Shown: positions 18,738 through 27,907 of the stretch, in pieces | How positions within the stretch are numbered: the first letter of the stretch is position 1 | How the letters are laid out: each line of letters begins with the position of its first letter | Source: Polaromonas glacialis | Lineage (GTDB): Bacteria; Pseudomonadota; Gammaproteobacteria; Burkholderiales; Burkholderiaceae_C | Assembly: GCF_000709345.1 (NCBI RefSeq) | Contig: NZ_KL448323.1 | Location: 2,548,346-2,612,345 of the forward strand | DNA: 64,000 nt | Direction of reading: 5' to 3' | Program-made: the position numbers and the translations under genes | The notes under the pieces: model-generated | What the model was told of the DNA's origin: nothing | What the model saw: only the letters and a program-made list of their open reading frames with translations | Database searches by the model: none

Positions 18738-19769
18738 TTAGAACGAGTGGCGAACACCCAGACCGTAGGTCGTGATTTCGGTTTCAGCTGCTGCGTTCAG
18801 GATGTGAGCCTTGGTGTTTTGGGCACCGGCGTACAGACCGGTACGCTTAGACAATGCGTAGGTACCCAGGATGGAGTAGCCCTTGCCAGTGCGCTCACCA
18901 GTGATGCCTTCGGTCTTGGAACGGGCATAGCCGGCGGAAATGGCAGCAGCGCCGAATGGAACCGACACGCCGATCTGGCCTTCCTTGTCTTTCAGCGTGT
19001 TGTTCTTGACGGTGTTGTAGCTGGCGGTCAATTTAGCCACGCCGAAGTCATAAGAACCGCCGACCAGGTTGTACTTGTTCTTGTCCTGGGCAGCACCAAC
19101 GCCAGCCAGTTTGTCTTGCTGATATGCGTAACCAACCAGGATAGGACCGTTGGCGTACTTAATGTGTACGCTGGCGCTGTCCGTTGCGTCGGAGTTCACG
19201 ACGACAGGTGGGGTACCGGCAGTAGCATTCTTGTTTTCGCCGAAGCCGTAAACAACTGCACCGCTGAAACCGCCGAAGCTTGGCGATGTGTAGGCGATCG
19301 AATTGTCGATGCGGTTGGTGTAGTCCTTGATGCCGTTGGCAGACACGGCGCCGCGTGCGCTGAAGGTGAACGCGTCGTAGTTGTGGTTGGTCGCGCCTTG
19401 CAGATTGTCATACGCAGAGTACTGACGACCCAGGGACACAGTACCGAAACCGCTTTGCAGGCCAACGAAAGCTTGACGGCTGAACAGCGTGCCGTTTTGG
19501 GCAGAAGCGCCGGTGTCAAGGCTGAAGCCGCTTTCCAGTTGGAAAATGGCGCTCATGCCGCCGCCCAGATCTTCAGAGCCTTTCAGGCCCCAACGCGAAC
19601 CATTCACACCGGAGGTGTTCACGGCGGTTTGACGCTGGCCAACGCCATTGACTTGGGTTTCTGTGCTGCCAACCCATGCGTCGGCAATGCCGTACAGGGT
19701 TACGGAGGATTGGGCCATTGCGGCGCCGGAAGCAGCCAATACAGCCAGGGCGATGAGTGATTTTTTCAT
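18738..19769 (-). CDS. Outer-membrane porin, general betaproteobacterial type
   Basis: A 343-residue porin. A signal peptide (residues 1-20, cleavage after AMA) is followed by QSSVTLYGIADAW, the standard first strand of this 16-strand trimeric porin family, and GVRHSF ends the protein on a terminal Phe as needed for outer-membrane insertion. Mid-chain QAFVGLQSGFGTVSLGRQY is the constriction-side signature. The start at 19769 has GGAGAA nine bases upstream. It is the first of three porins in a row; this and the next are parallel, each with its own terminator, so probably separately regulated. Confidence 0.95.
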   Translation of the reverse strand: MKKSLIALAVLAASGAAMAQSSVTLYGIADAWVGSTETQVNGVGQRQTAVNTSGVNGSRWGLKGSEDLGGGMSAIFQLESGFSLDTGASAQNGTLFSRQAFVGLQSGFGTVSLGRQYSAYDNLQGATNHNYDAFTFSARGAVSANGIKDYTNRIDNSIAYTSPSFGGFSGAVVYGFGENKNATAGTPPVVVNSDATDSASVHIKYANGPILVGYAYQQDKLAGVGAAQDKNKYNLVGGSYDFGVAKLTASYNTVKNNTLKDKEGQIGVSVPFGAAAISAGYARSKTEGITGERTGKGYSILGTYALSKRTGLYAGAQNTKAHILNAAAETEITTYGLGVRHSF

Positions 19770-20040
19770 TGAGAATTTCTCCAAGGTTAAACATAGGGCT
19801 CCGGCGTGAGGACTGTGTCTGGCTTTCACCTTTGCAGTTCCCCCAGAGACCCGGGCCAACCCCCTTTCGGGAAGTTGGGTCTATTGCACCAGAACGAACC
19901 TTGATCCGCAAAGGAATGCGCCACAAAAGCGCTTTTCCGTTGCACAGAAGCGACAAATAGGGTGACTGCGTGGAAGGAAAACAACGTTGATGCGCCGCCC
20001 TTAAACGCTTTCAATTTTCAGTGATTCAAATTAGTGATCA

Positions 20041-20081
20041 AAAAAACGAAAAGCCGCTTCAGGTTTTCCCCAAAGCGGCTC
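20041..20081 (-). terminator. Rho-independent terminator of the second porin gene
   Basis: On the minus strand AGCCGCTT, a 13-base loop, AAGCGGCT, then TTTCGTTTTTT. It starts about 40 bases after the porin stop. The rest of the 350-base gap 19770-20119 holds the promoter region of the first porin, with no clear sites. Confidence 0.85.
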
Positions 20082-20119
20082 CAAGAAGCTCAACGGCCTG
20101 GCTTCAAGCCAGGAACCGG

Positions 20120-21157
20120 TCAGAACTTGTGCTGAACGCCCACTGCGAACGTGTCGGTCTTGACTTCCGAACGGGCGATTTCGTTTTTAGCCAGTTGAAG
20201 ACCGGTGTACAGGAAGGTCCGCTTGGAAAGGTCGTACTTGGCAGCCAGGCCAACGCCGGTGCTCTTGACTTCGCCACCGGCGCCGAGCGTGACTTTGGAA
20301 CGTGCAACGCCACCGGATACGGTGACAGCGCCGAGCGGAACGTCAACGCCGATCTGGAATTCCTTGGCCTTGTCACTGCCATCTTTCACATGGCCATAAG
20401 CAGCCAGCAGTTTGGCGGGACCGAAGTCATACGAACCATTGAGTTGCGTGTACTTGGTCGTAGCGTTTGCAGACAATGCACCGCCCTCTTTTTCGGTCTG
20501 GTAGGCCAGTGCAGCTGCAATCGGGCCACCTGCGTATTGCACGTTAAAACTGGCAATCTTGCCGGCGCTTTGCGTTGTCGTCTTGTTTTCGCCGAAGCTG
20601 TACATAGCTGCAGCGCTGAAACCGCTAAAAGACGGAGTTGCGTAATAAAGCGCGTTGCCTGGACGATCTTGGTAGCTGTTGCTCACCCACACCCCGGTTG
20701 CGGGCGCAAAGATATTGGCATCGAAAGCTGCGGCACCGCTGCCTTTGACTTCGTCATAAGGCGTCCACATTTTACCGATGCGGACTTCACCAAAACCACC
20801 CGACAGGCCAACCCACGACTGGCGTCCGAACGTTGAACTGGACACGGCACCAGTGAACGGATTGGTGTAGTTGTTTGCCGCGCCGGTGCTGACATCAAAA
20901 CCCGCTTCCAGCACGAAATTGGCTTTCAAACCGCTACCCAGGTCTTCCGAACCCTTCAGGCCGAAACGGCTGGTGTTGAAACCGCCGCTGTCAACCACGT
21001 TCTGGCGTGCCGATGTGGTGGCAAGACCTGGCGATGATTGCTTGATCCTGCTGGTGCCCACATAGGCATCGACCAGACCGTAAAGGGTCACGCTGGACTG
21101 AGCCGATGCAACGCCGGAAGCGGCGAGAACTGCCAAAGCGATCAAATTCTTTTTCAT
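20120..21157 (-). CDS. Outer-membrane porin, second copy
   Basis: A 345-residue porin of the same family as its neighbour. The signal peptide (1-20, ending VASA) and QSSVTLYGLVDAYVG start the barrel; QSWVGLSGGFGEVRIGKMW is the mid-barrel signature; the chain ends GVQHKF. The N-terminus is nearly identical to the first porin but the loops differ, so they are paralogues with different pore surfaces. The start at 21157 is preceded by TTTGGAG. Confidence 0.95.
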   Translation of the reverse strand: MKKNLIALAVLAASGVASAQSSVTLYGLVDAYVGTSRIKQSSPGLATTSARQNVVDSGGFNTSRFGLKGSEDLGSGLKANFVLEAGFDVSTGAANNYTNPFTGAVSSSTFGRQSWVGLSGGFGEVRIGKMWTPYDEVKGSGAAAFDANIFAPATGVWVSNSYQDRPGNALYYATPSFSGFSAAAMYSFGENKTTTQSAGKIASFNVQYAGGPIAAALAYQTEKEGGALSANATTKYTQLNGSYDFGPAKLLAAYGHVKDGSDKAKEFQIGVDVPLGAVTVSGGVARSKVTLGAGGEVKSTGVGLAAKYDLSKRTFLYTGLQLAKNEIARSEVKTDTFAVGVQHKF

Positions 21158-21892
21158 TGAAAAACTCCAAAAGTGGAAAACAAAAAGACTGGGCCAAAAC
21201 ATTGCTTGAGGGCTTTCTGGTTAACCCTTAGTCAATTTAACCAAACAGTCACATTCAAGGCAAAGCCTTTTAAAACAAAAGCAACTTATGTGCCTTACCT
21301 GTTGGTCACGAGCAACGTCGTTCGCAACGCAGAGAAATTCATTGGAGGAGCAACTTGAAAACGGCATGACTGCAGGGTGTTTGCGCCCCACTTTCTGCAC
21401 CAGAAGCACCAAAACAGTGCACGTTGTGGTGTTAATTCTTCAACAGTAAATACCGGTGCATAGGCAGCAAAGAAAAGCATGCAAAGCTGACATCGCATAT
21501 TCGTCCCACGACATTTAAAACGCAGGCAATTTAAAAACGAGGATTCGCAGGTTTTAGAGTCTCTTTATTACAACAAATACTAAAAATGTGTTCGCCGGAC
21601 TCAAAAGATTTTGCAACCACACAACATGACAAGAAGCATGCGCTGCGATGAGATGGCCCTTATTGATTTGAGGGACAAACGCAAGAACAAAATGGCTTTG
21701 GCCCACCCACCCGGGCGTCTGCAAGTGGTTGAAAGTACAGGGTTTTCCCCTGTCCCAAAAGTGATACCCGTGCGTGGTAACACTCTTTACGTGTCTTGGC
21801 TTCACCATTAATCTTGACTCTGTCGAAACCATCGACACAGTGATGGCGCGTTGGAAACATTTCCTTATCAAATCAAGAATCCTGGAGATTTC
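21158..21892. other. 735-base control region between divergent porins
   Basis: Unusually long and AT-rich for this genome (for example 21520-21600). It must carry the promoters of the porins on both sides. I found no convincing gene, repeat or operator in it. A small-RNA gene or an upstream activator site would be plausible but cannot be shown. Confidence 0.4.
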
Positions 21893-23137
21893 ATGAAAAA
21901 ACTTACTCTCGTTGCAACTGCCGTGATGGGGCTGTTATCTGCTTCCGGCGCCATGGCGCAAAGCACGGTGACGCTTTACGGCCTGGTCGACGCGGGCTAC
22001 AACCACGTCAGCGGCCTGAAGAATGGCTCTTTCAACGGCATCGCCAGCGGCATCATGGAAGGTTCGCGCTGGGGACTGCGCGGCAATGAGGACCTGGGCG
22101 GCGGTTACAGAGCCATTTTTACGCTCGAAAGCAGGTTTGAGGCGGATACGGGGTCGGTGACAAATCGGCCCGCATCGGGGAACCAACTTCCTGATCGTGT
22201 TGGGTCTACCGTGAACGCCAACCTGCCCGTTGGCCTTGCCGGAACCCCACTTGCACTCGGCACCATATCGGCCATCAACAACGCTATTGGCACGAACGCA
22301 TTTGGCGTCAACCTTGCCGGCAACCTGTTTGACCGCCAGGCCTTTGCCGGCCTGGTCACGCCATTCGGCGCCTTCACGCTGGGCCGCCAGTACACACCGG
22401 CCTATCTCACCAGCGCCGCGTTCGACGCCTCAGGAACCCAATCGAGCCTGGCAGCCGGGCAGGTTGCCAGTTTGCCGGCGGCGTTTGACATCCGGCTGAG
22501 CAATACCGTGCAATACGGGATTAAAACAGGCGGCGTTACGGCCACATTGATGTACGGGGCAGGAGAAGTGCCAGGCAGCAATTCCGCAGGCCGGTTTCTC
22601 GGTGCCATGGCGATGTACGCAGGCGACGGTTTTTCTGTCGGCTTTGGACACAACGAGAAAAAGAACGAGTTTGGCCAGAAATCCCTCACCAACAATGTGT
22701 TAGGCGCCAACTTGAACGTTGGACCGGGCACCTTGTATGGCCAGTACGCGACGATCAAGGACGACAATCCTTCCGGTCTTTCGCCATTTTTTGTGACTGC
22801 CGGCCCTGTTTTCCAAAACGCTTACAACGCAGCCTTCCGGCAAGACGCCAAGCTGATGCATATCGGCTACAAACTCACGAGCGGCGTCCATACCTTCGTG
22901 ACGGCCTTCAACCGGCTTGACGACAAGCGGGTGGTCAACGCCGACACTGATTCTTATGGCGTAACCTACACCTATGCGCTGTCCAAGCGCACCAACCTGA
23001 ACGCCGTGCTGACGCGCTTTAACAACAAGGGGGCTGGTCAAATTGCCCCTGGCGGAAATGGCTTCCTCGGCGGCGTCACGGCTTCTGCCGGCACGGATTC
23101 GACCAACGTGGCATTTGGAATTCGCCACATGTTCTGA
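21893..23137 (+). CDS. Outer-membrane porin, larger divergent paralogue
   Basis: A 414-residue porin, about 70 residues longer than the two neighbours. The signal peptide (1-22, ending GAMA) is followed by QSTVTLYGLVDAGYNHVSG. An extra segment of about 45 residues (roughly 95-140) separates the strand that ends FEADTGS from NLFDRQAFAGLVTPFGAFTLGRQY and probably forms a longer loop over the pore. The chain ends with GIRHMF. Its start is set by CTGGAG nine bases upstream. Confidence 0.94.
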   Translation: MKKLTLVATAVMGLLSASGAMAQSTVTLYGLVDAGYNHVSGLKNGSFNGIASGIMEGSRWGLRGNEDLGGGYRAIFTLESRFEADTGSVTNRPASGNQLPDRVGSTVNANLPVGLAGTPLALGTISAINNAIGTNAFGVNLAGNLFDRQAFAGLVTPFGAFTLGRQYTPAYLTSAAFDASGTQSSLAAGQVASLPAAFDIRLSNTVQYGIKTGGVTATLMYGAGEVPGSNSAGRFLGAMAMYAGDGFSVGFGHNEKKNEFGQKSLTNNVLGANLNVGPGTLYGQYATIKDDNPSGLSPFFVTAGPVFQNAYNAAFRQDAKLMHIGYKLTSGVHTFVTAFNRLDDKRVVNADTDSYGVTYTYALSKRTNLNAVLTRFNNKGAGQIAPGGNGFLGGVTASAGTDSTNVAFGIRHMF

Positions 23138-23173
23138 TCACTGTCCGGTCCTGGGGCCGGGCCTGACACATTG

Positions 23174-23197
23174 AAAGCCCCCTTTTGGGGGCTTTTT
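23174..23197 (+). terminator. Rho-independent terminator of the third porin gene
   Basis: AAAGCCCCC, TTTT loop, GGGGGCTTT with further T. It is 36 bases after the stop codon. Confidence 0.92.
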
Positions 23198-23279
23198 CAT
23201 TTTTCGGCAGCCTGGCTGACGGGCGCTAACATGGTGGCTGAACTGTCGACCCTCCTGCCCCCAAGCATGAAAGCTGCCC

Positions 23280-23909
23280 ATGACCACTGCCCTTGACCTT
23301 GCCCTGAATGCCGCGGACGGCGCCCTGCGCACCCTGTTTGCCAAACCGCACGCCAGCCGCGCCTGCCCCACTGTGCCCGCCCAGGCCACCGACTTGAGCG
23401 CCGAGGACAAAGCGCTGTCAGGCGCGCTGATGCGCGTCAACCATGTGGGCGAGGTTTGCGCGCAGGCGCTGTATGCGGCGCAGGCGCTGGGAACGCGCGA
23501 TCCGGTGCTGCGCAAGCATTTCCTGGACGCCAGCCGCGAGGAAGGCGACCACCTGGCCTGGACCAAGGACCGGCTGGACGAACTGGGCGCCCGCCCCTCC
23601 CTGTTCAACCCTTTGTGGTACGCAGGGGCGTTTGGACTGGGCCTGGTGGCCAGCCGCCTGGGCGACCGGCTGAGCCTGGGCTTCGTGGTGGAGACCGAGC
23701 GCCAGGTCGAGGCCCACCTGGCCAGCCACCTGGAGCACTTGCCGCAGGGCGACCACGAATCGCGCGCCATCGTGGCGCAGATGAAGGACGACGAAGCGCA
23801 CCATGCCAGGATGGCGCAAGACGCGGGCGGCGTGCAGTTGCCCGCGCCGGTCAGGTTGATGATGCGTTCTGCCGCCAAGGTGATGACGACGGTGGCGCAC
23901 CGGATTTAA
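23280..23909 (+). CDS. coq7: Coq7-type 2-polyprenyl-3-methyl-6-methoxy-benzoquinol hydroxylase
   Basis: A 209-residue di-iron hydroxylase for the last hydroxylation of ubiquinone synthesis. Metal ligands are visible in two helical pairs: [14 protein letters not shown] with [10 protein letters not shown], then [10 protein letters not shown] with [12 protein letters not shown]. Length is normal for bacterial Coq7. It works at the inner membrane without crossing it. The gene stands alone after the porin terminator. Confidence 0.94.
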   Translation: MTTALDLALNAADGALRTLFAKPHASRACPTVPAQATDLSAEDKALSGALMRVNHVGEVCAQALYAAQALGTRDPVLRKHFLDASREEGDHLAWTKDRLDELGARPSLFNPLWYAGAFGLGLVASRLGDRLSLGFVVETERQVEAHLASHLEHLPQGDHESRAIVAQMKDDEAHHARMAQDAGGVQLPAPVRLMMRSAAKVMTTVAHRI

Positions 23910-23916
23910 AGATTTA

Positions 23917-24171
23917 TCAGTGGCTAAACAGCTTGCCTAAAATCAGCAAGCCAAGCGCTGTGTTCAATCCGACAGCCCACTTTAAAACAAGAAGATCAGC
24001 TTTCATGGGGTTAAGAGATTGCTCCAAAGCGATCTGCAAGTCTCTTTTTGTCACCAGATCGTCCTGCGCTTCGGCAATGACGCGAACTACGGCTTCGGCT
24101 TGTTCTGCGGTGAAACCTGAAGCCTTGAGCTTGTCGCTGAGCTTGAGGGAATCAAATGTGATGGTAGCCAT
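23917..24171 (-). CDS. CCDC90/DUF1640-like small membrane protein
   Basis: An 84-residue protein. The N-terminal FDSLKLSDKLKASGFTAEQAEAVV, then DLVTKRDLQIALE and a C-terminal hydrophobic helix (LKWAVGLNTALGLLILGKL) follow the plan of the DUF1640 family: a short coiled coil ending in one membrane anchor. Family function is unclear. It converges on coq7 with a gap of seven bases. Confidence 0.75.
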   Translation of the reverse strand: MATITFDSLKLSDKLKASGFTAEQAEAVVRVIAEAQDDLVTKRDLQIALEQSLNPMKADLLVLKWAVGLNTALGLLILGKLFSH

Positions 24172-24180
24172 GACGTCTAT

Positions 24181-24645
24181 TTAAGCAGAAATCTCTACCA
24201 ATTCAAAACTGGTAGTGATGTCCGCCGTTTTGCCCAGCATGATAGTGGCCGAGCAGTACTTGTCGTGGCTCATGGCAATCGCGCGCTCGACAGCGCTGTC
24301 GCTGAGCTTGCTGCCGGTCACGACAAAATGCATGTGGATTTTGGTGAATACCTTGGGGTCCACGGGCGCCCGTTCGGTGCTGAGCCTGACCGTGCAGCCC
24401 CGCACATCATGGCGGCCGCGCTTGAGGATCAGCACCACATCGTAGGCCGTGCAGCCGCCCGCGCCGGCCAGCACGGTTTCCATCGGCCGGGGCGCGAGGT
24501 TGGCGCCGCCGTTTTCTGGCTTGGCCGCATCGGGGGCGCCATCCATGACCAGCGTATGGCCGCTGCCGGTTTCTGCCAGGAAGGTCATTCCCGATTTCGA
24601 TCCATTGACCGCGTTGCTGCCGGTCCAGCTCACTGTGCATTCCAT
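24181..24645 (-). CDS. OsmC-family protein
   Basis: A 154-residue protein of the OsmC/Ohr fold. AGAGGCTAYDVVLILKRGRHDVRGC holds the first conserved Cys near residue 60, and SHDKYCSATIML the second near 127; these form the peroxidatic thiol pair that reduces organic peroxides. The start at 24645 has AAGGA nine bases upstream; two in-frame ATGs further up lack such spacing. It is followed by the DUF1640-like gene after nine bases, so they may be co-transcribed. Confidence 0.88.
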   Translation of the reverse strand: MECTVSWTGSNAVNGSKSGMTFLAETGSGHTLVMDGAPDAAKPENGGANLAPRPMETVLAGAGGCTAYDVVLILKRGRHDVRGCTVRLSTERAPVDPKVFTKIHMHFVVTGSKLSDSAVERAIAMSHDKYCSATIMLGKTADITTSFELVEISA

Positions 24646-24825
24646 AACTGCCATTCCTTGTCCAGATTGATTGGTGTTGCCGAGCCTACCTGCATTCATC
24701 GCACTGGCGGCCGTGGCAGCGACTTGTAGTCGTCTTGTAGGTAGAAACCCTTAAAGGCTGTAATTGTGCGACTTTCGCCACAAATGCATGGTGCAGTGCA
24801 GCATCGACTCCGATATACTGAACTC

Positions 24826-24940
24826 ATCGCATCAGTACACAGTCCTTGCCGACCCGCTGTATTTTTGCACTGGTTGTCTCCTCCACCTCCTCAAAGGGTG
24901 GATTTACAGGCCCAGATCGCATGGTCTGGGCCTTTTTTTT
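24826..24940 (+). ncRNA. Candidate small RNA or leader RNA upstream of ilvA
   Basis: A TATACT box at 24814-24819, with no good -35, is followed by about 115 bases that end in a textbook terminator (24908-24940). Before the terminator, TCCACC (24892-24897 region) pairs with GGTGGA and presents UCCUC in the loop, within a wider run CTCCTCCACCTCCTC. Such C/U-rich loops complementary to ribosome sites are typical of bacterial regulatory RNAs. No convincing leader peptide rich in Ile, Leu or Val is seen, so classical ilv attenuation is less likely. Confidence 0.35.
24908..24940 (+). terminator. Rho-independent terminator upstream of ilvA
   Basis: AGGCCCAGA, loop, TCTGGGCCT, then seven more T. It ends 40 bases before the ilvA start, so it either ends a separate small RNA or acts as an attenuator for ilvA. 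Confidence 0.9.
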
Positions 24941-24980
24941 CGTGCGCCTATGATCATCAGGTTCTGCTGCGAGAAAAAAA

Positions 24981-26630
24981 ATGCCTTCTGCTAAAAAATC
25001 CATCGCTGGCGCTGCTTCTGCAACCGCCACGCCATCCGGCCCCAAAGCTTCCGCCAAAACAGTCGCCAAGCCTGTGGCCAGGACGCTCAAGCCCGCCGAC
25101 TACCTGAAAAAAATCCTCACCGCACGGGTCTATGACGTGGCGGTCGAGTCCGCGCTGGAGCCGGCCAGGAACCTGAGCCTGCGCCTGAACAACACCGTGC
25201 TGCTCAAGCGCGAGGACCAGCAGCCGGTGTTCAGCTTCAAGCTGCGCGGCGCCTACAACAAGATGGCGCACCTGACCCCGGCGCAGCTCAAAAAGGGCGT
25301 GATCTGCGCCTCGGCCGGCAACCATGCCCAGGGCGTGGCCATGAGCGCGCAAAAGCTCGGCAGCCGTGCGGTGATCGTCATGCCGACCACCACGCCGCAG
25401 CTCAAGATCGACGCGGTCAGGGGCTGGGGCGGCGAGGTCGTGCTGCACGGCGACAGCTATTCGGATGCCCATGCGCATTCGCTGACGCTGCAAAAAGAGC
25501 AGGGCCTGACCTTTGTCCATCCTTTCGATGACCCGGACGTGATTGCCGGCCAGGGCACGATTGCCATGGAAATCCTGCGCCAGTTGCAAACCCTGGGGTC
25601 GCGCCGCCTGGACGCGGTGTTTGTGGCGATTGGCGGCGGCGGACTGATTTCCGGCGTGGCCAACTACATCAAGGCGGTGCGGCCCGAGATCAAGGTGATT
25701 GGCGTGCAGATGAACGACTCCGACGCCATGATCCAGTCCGTCAAGGCGGAAAAGCGCATCACGCTGCCTGACGTGGGCCTGTTTTCGGACGGCACGGCGG
25801 TCAAGCTGGTGGGGGAGGAAACCTTTCGCATCAGCCGCGAACTGGTCGATGAGTTCATGACGGTGGACACCGACGCGGTCTGCGCCGCCATCAAGGACGT
25901 GTTCGTCGATACGAGAAGCATCGTCGAGCCGGCCGGCGCGCTGGCTGTGGCCGCGATCAAGCAGTACGTCGCCAGGCACAAGACCAAGGGCGAGACCTAT
26001 GCCGCGATTTTGTGCGGCGCCAACATGAACTTCGACCGCCTGCGCTTTGTCGCCGAGCGCGCCGAAGTCGGCGAGGAACGCGAAGCGCTGTTCGCCGTGA
26101 CGATTCCCGAGGAGCGCGGCAGCTTCCGGCGTTTCTGCGAGCTGATCGACCAGTTGCCCGGCGGGCCGCGCAGCGTGACCGAGTTCAACTACCGCATCAG
26201 CGGCCAGGCGATGGCGCATGTGTTTGTCGGCCTGACCACCTCGTCCAAGGGCGAGAGCAGCAAGATTGCCGCGCAGTTCAACCGCCACGGCTTCAAGGCG
26301 CTGGACCTGACGCACGACGAACTGGCCAAGGAGCACATCCGCCACATGGTCGGCGGGCACAGCGCGCTGTCGAAAGACGAGCGCCTGCTGCGCTTCATCT
26401 TTCCCGAGCGGCCGGGCGCGCTGATGAAGTTCCTGAGCCTGATGCGTCCCGGCTGGAACATCTCGCTGTTCCACTACCGCAACCAGGGCGCCGACTATGG
26501 CCGCATCCTGGTCGGCCTGCAGGTGCCCCAGGCCGATAACGGCGCGTTCCAGGAGTTCCTGGACACGCTGGGCTACCCGCATGTGGAAGAAACCAGCAAC
26601 CCGGTGTACCGGCTGTTCCTGCAAAGCTGA
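24981..26630 (+). CDS. ilvA: Threonine ammonia-lyase, biosynthetic
   Basis: A 549-residue PLP enzyme that converts threonine to 2-oxobutanoate, the first step to isoleucine. The PLP Lys is in FSFKLRGAYNKM near residue 92, the Gly-rich phosphate loop is AIGGGGLISGVANY near 217, and the C-terminal 200 residues hold two ACT-like regulatory domains (FRRFCELIDQLPGGPRSVTEF; LMKFLSLMRPGWNISLFHYRNQG). The first about 38 residues are an Ala/Lys/Ser-rich extension not found in the catalytic core. The terminator upstream implies control of read-through. Confidence 0.95.
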   Translation: MPSAKKSIAGAASATATPSGPKASAKTVAKPVARTLKPADYLKKILTARVYDVAVESALEPARNLSLRLNNTVLLKREDQQPVFSFKLRGAYNKMAHLTPAQLKKGVICASAGNHAQGVAMSAQKLGSRAVIVMPTTTPQLKIDAVRGWGGEVVLHGDSYSDAHAHSLTLQKEQGLTFVHPFDDPDVIAGQGTIAMEILRQLQTLGSRRLDAVFVAIGGGGLISGVANYIKAVRPEIKVIGVQMNDSDAMIQSVKAEKRITLPDVGLFSDGTAVKLVGEETFRISRELVDEFMTVDTDAVCAAIKDVFVDTRSIVEPAGALAVAAIKQYVARHKTKGETYAAILCGANMNFDRLRFVAERAEVGEEREALFAVTIPEERGSFRRFCELIDQLPGGPRSVTEFNYRISGQAMAHVFVGLTTSSKGESSKIAAQFNRHGFKALDLTHDELAKEHIRHMVGGHSALSKDERLLRFIFPERPGALMKFLSLMRPGWNISLFHYRNQGADYGRILVGLQVPQADNGAFQEFLDTLGYPHVEETSNPVYRLFLQS

Positions 26631-26638
26631 GCGCCGCC

Positions 26639-26884
26639 ATGGCATCAACTGAACTGAAACCCGACACCTCTATCTGCCCGCGTTGCGGCGCGGGCCTGCG
26701 CTGCGGCATGGTGGCGGGCGATGCCGAATGCTGGTGCGTCCAGTTGCCGCATGTGATGCCGGTTCCCCCTGCCCTGCCTGAACAAGCGCTGCCGGACAGC
26801 AGCGCAGCCTCCTGCTTTTGCCCCGCCTGCCTGAAACAAATTACCGATGAACGACAACACCCGCTTTCACCTGCCCGCGATTGA
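26639..26884 (+). CDS. Cysteine-rich CWC-family protein
   Basis: An 81-residue protein with CPRCGAGLRCGM, then ECWCVQLP and CFCPACLKQI: seven to eight Cys arranged as metal-binding knuckles, including the CWC triplet that names the family. Function is unknown; a zinc site is likely. Its 3' end overlaps the start of cobT by 38 bases, and it starts nine bases after ilvA, so translation may be coupled. Confidence 0.8.
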   Translation: MASTELKPDTSICPRCGAGLRCGMVAGDAECWCVQLPHVMPVPPALPEQALPDSSAASCFCPACLKQITDERQHPLSPARD

Positions 26885-27899
26885 AGCCATCGCCGACCTC
26901 GCTTTGGAGGCCAGGCTGCGCCACAAGATCGACCACAAAACCAAGCCGCAGGGCGCGCTCGGCCAACTGGAAACCCTGGCGCTGCAGCTGGGCCTGATCC
27001 AGCGCACCGAGTCGCCGGCGCTGCACGACCCGCAGATGGTGGTGTTCGCGGCCGACCACGGCATTGCCGCCGAAGGCGTGTCGGCCTATCCGCAGGCGGT
27101 GACGGTGCAGATGGTCGGCAACATGCTGGCCGGCGGCGCGGCGATCAACGTGTTTGCGCGCCAGCACGGCTTTGCGCTGCAGGTGGTCGATGCCGGCGTC
27201 GCCGCCGAACTGCCCGCCCATCCCCGGTTGCAGGCGCGAAAAATCGCCATGGGAACGAACAATATCTGCCTAGAGGCCGCCATGTCGCGGCTTGAGGCGC
27301 AGGCCGCGCTCATGGCAGGCATGCAAGTCGTTCAGGCGCTGCCGGGCAACGTCGTCGCCTTTGGCGAGATGGGCATTGCCAACACTTCGCCCGCCGCGCT
27401 GCTGCTGGCCCGGCTGACGGGCGCGAGCATCATGGATGCGACCGGACGCGGCACCGGACTGGACGACCCGCAATTGCGGCACAAGCAGGCGGTGCTGGCG
27501 CGCGCACTGCTGTGGCACCCGGCCACCGAACCGTTTGACGCCGTCGGGGAACTGGCGGCGCTGGGCGGCTTTGAAATCGCCATGATGGCCGGCGCCATGC
27601 TGCAGGCGGCCAGCGAACGGCGTGTGGTGCTGGTCGATGGCTTCATCGCGGGCGCTGCGGCGCTGGTGGCGCAGGCATTGGCGCCAGCCGTGCGCGACTA
27701 CCTGGTGTTTTGCCACCGCTCCGCCGAAACCGGCCACCGCCTGCTGCTGTCCTGCCTGGAGGCCAGGCCGCTGCTCGAACTCGATTTGCGCCTGGGCGAA
27801 GGCACCGGCGCGCTGCTGGCCTGGCCCTTGGTGCAGTCGGCGGCGAACTTCCTCAATGAAATGGCCAGTTTCGAGTCGGCCGGCGTGAGCGAAAAGTAA
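26847..27899 (+). CDS. cobT: Nicotinate-nucleotide-dimethylbenzimidazole phosphoribosyltransferase
   Basis: A 350-residue enzyme that makes alpha-ribazole phosphate for the lower loop of cobalamin. KTKPQGALGQLE near residue 30, VFAADHGIAAEGVSAYP near 66, and FGEMGIANTSPAALLLA near 172 are typical, and a conserved Glu lies near the C-terminus. Only eight bases separate it from cobS. It heads a three-gene nucleotide-loop assembly group; cobU/cobP for cobinamide activation is not in this window. Confidence 0.95.
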   Translation: MNDNTRFHLPAIEAIADLALEARLRHKIDHKTKPQGALGQLETLALQLGLIQRTESPALHDPQMVVFAADHGIAAEGVSAYPQAVTVQMVGNMLAGGAAINVFARQHGFALQVVDAGVAAELPAHPRLQARKIAMGTNNICLEAAMSRLEAQAALMAGMQVVQALPGNVVAFGEMGIANTSPAALLLARLTGASIMDATGRGTGLDDPQLRHKQAVLARALLWHPATEPFDAVGELAALGGFEIAMMAGAMLQAASERRVVLVDGFIAGAAALVAQALAPAVRDYLVFCHRSAETGHRLLLSCLEARPLLELDLRLGEGTGALLAWPLVQSAANFLNEMASFESAGVSEK

Positions 27900-27907
27900 G
27901 CGCCTTG

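Noticed and set aside
24764..24994. Leader peptide for ilvA attenuation
   Set aside because: The open frame runs into the ilvA start region and is not enriched in Ile, Val or Leu codons near the terminator.
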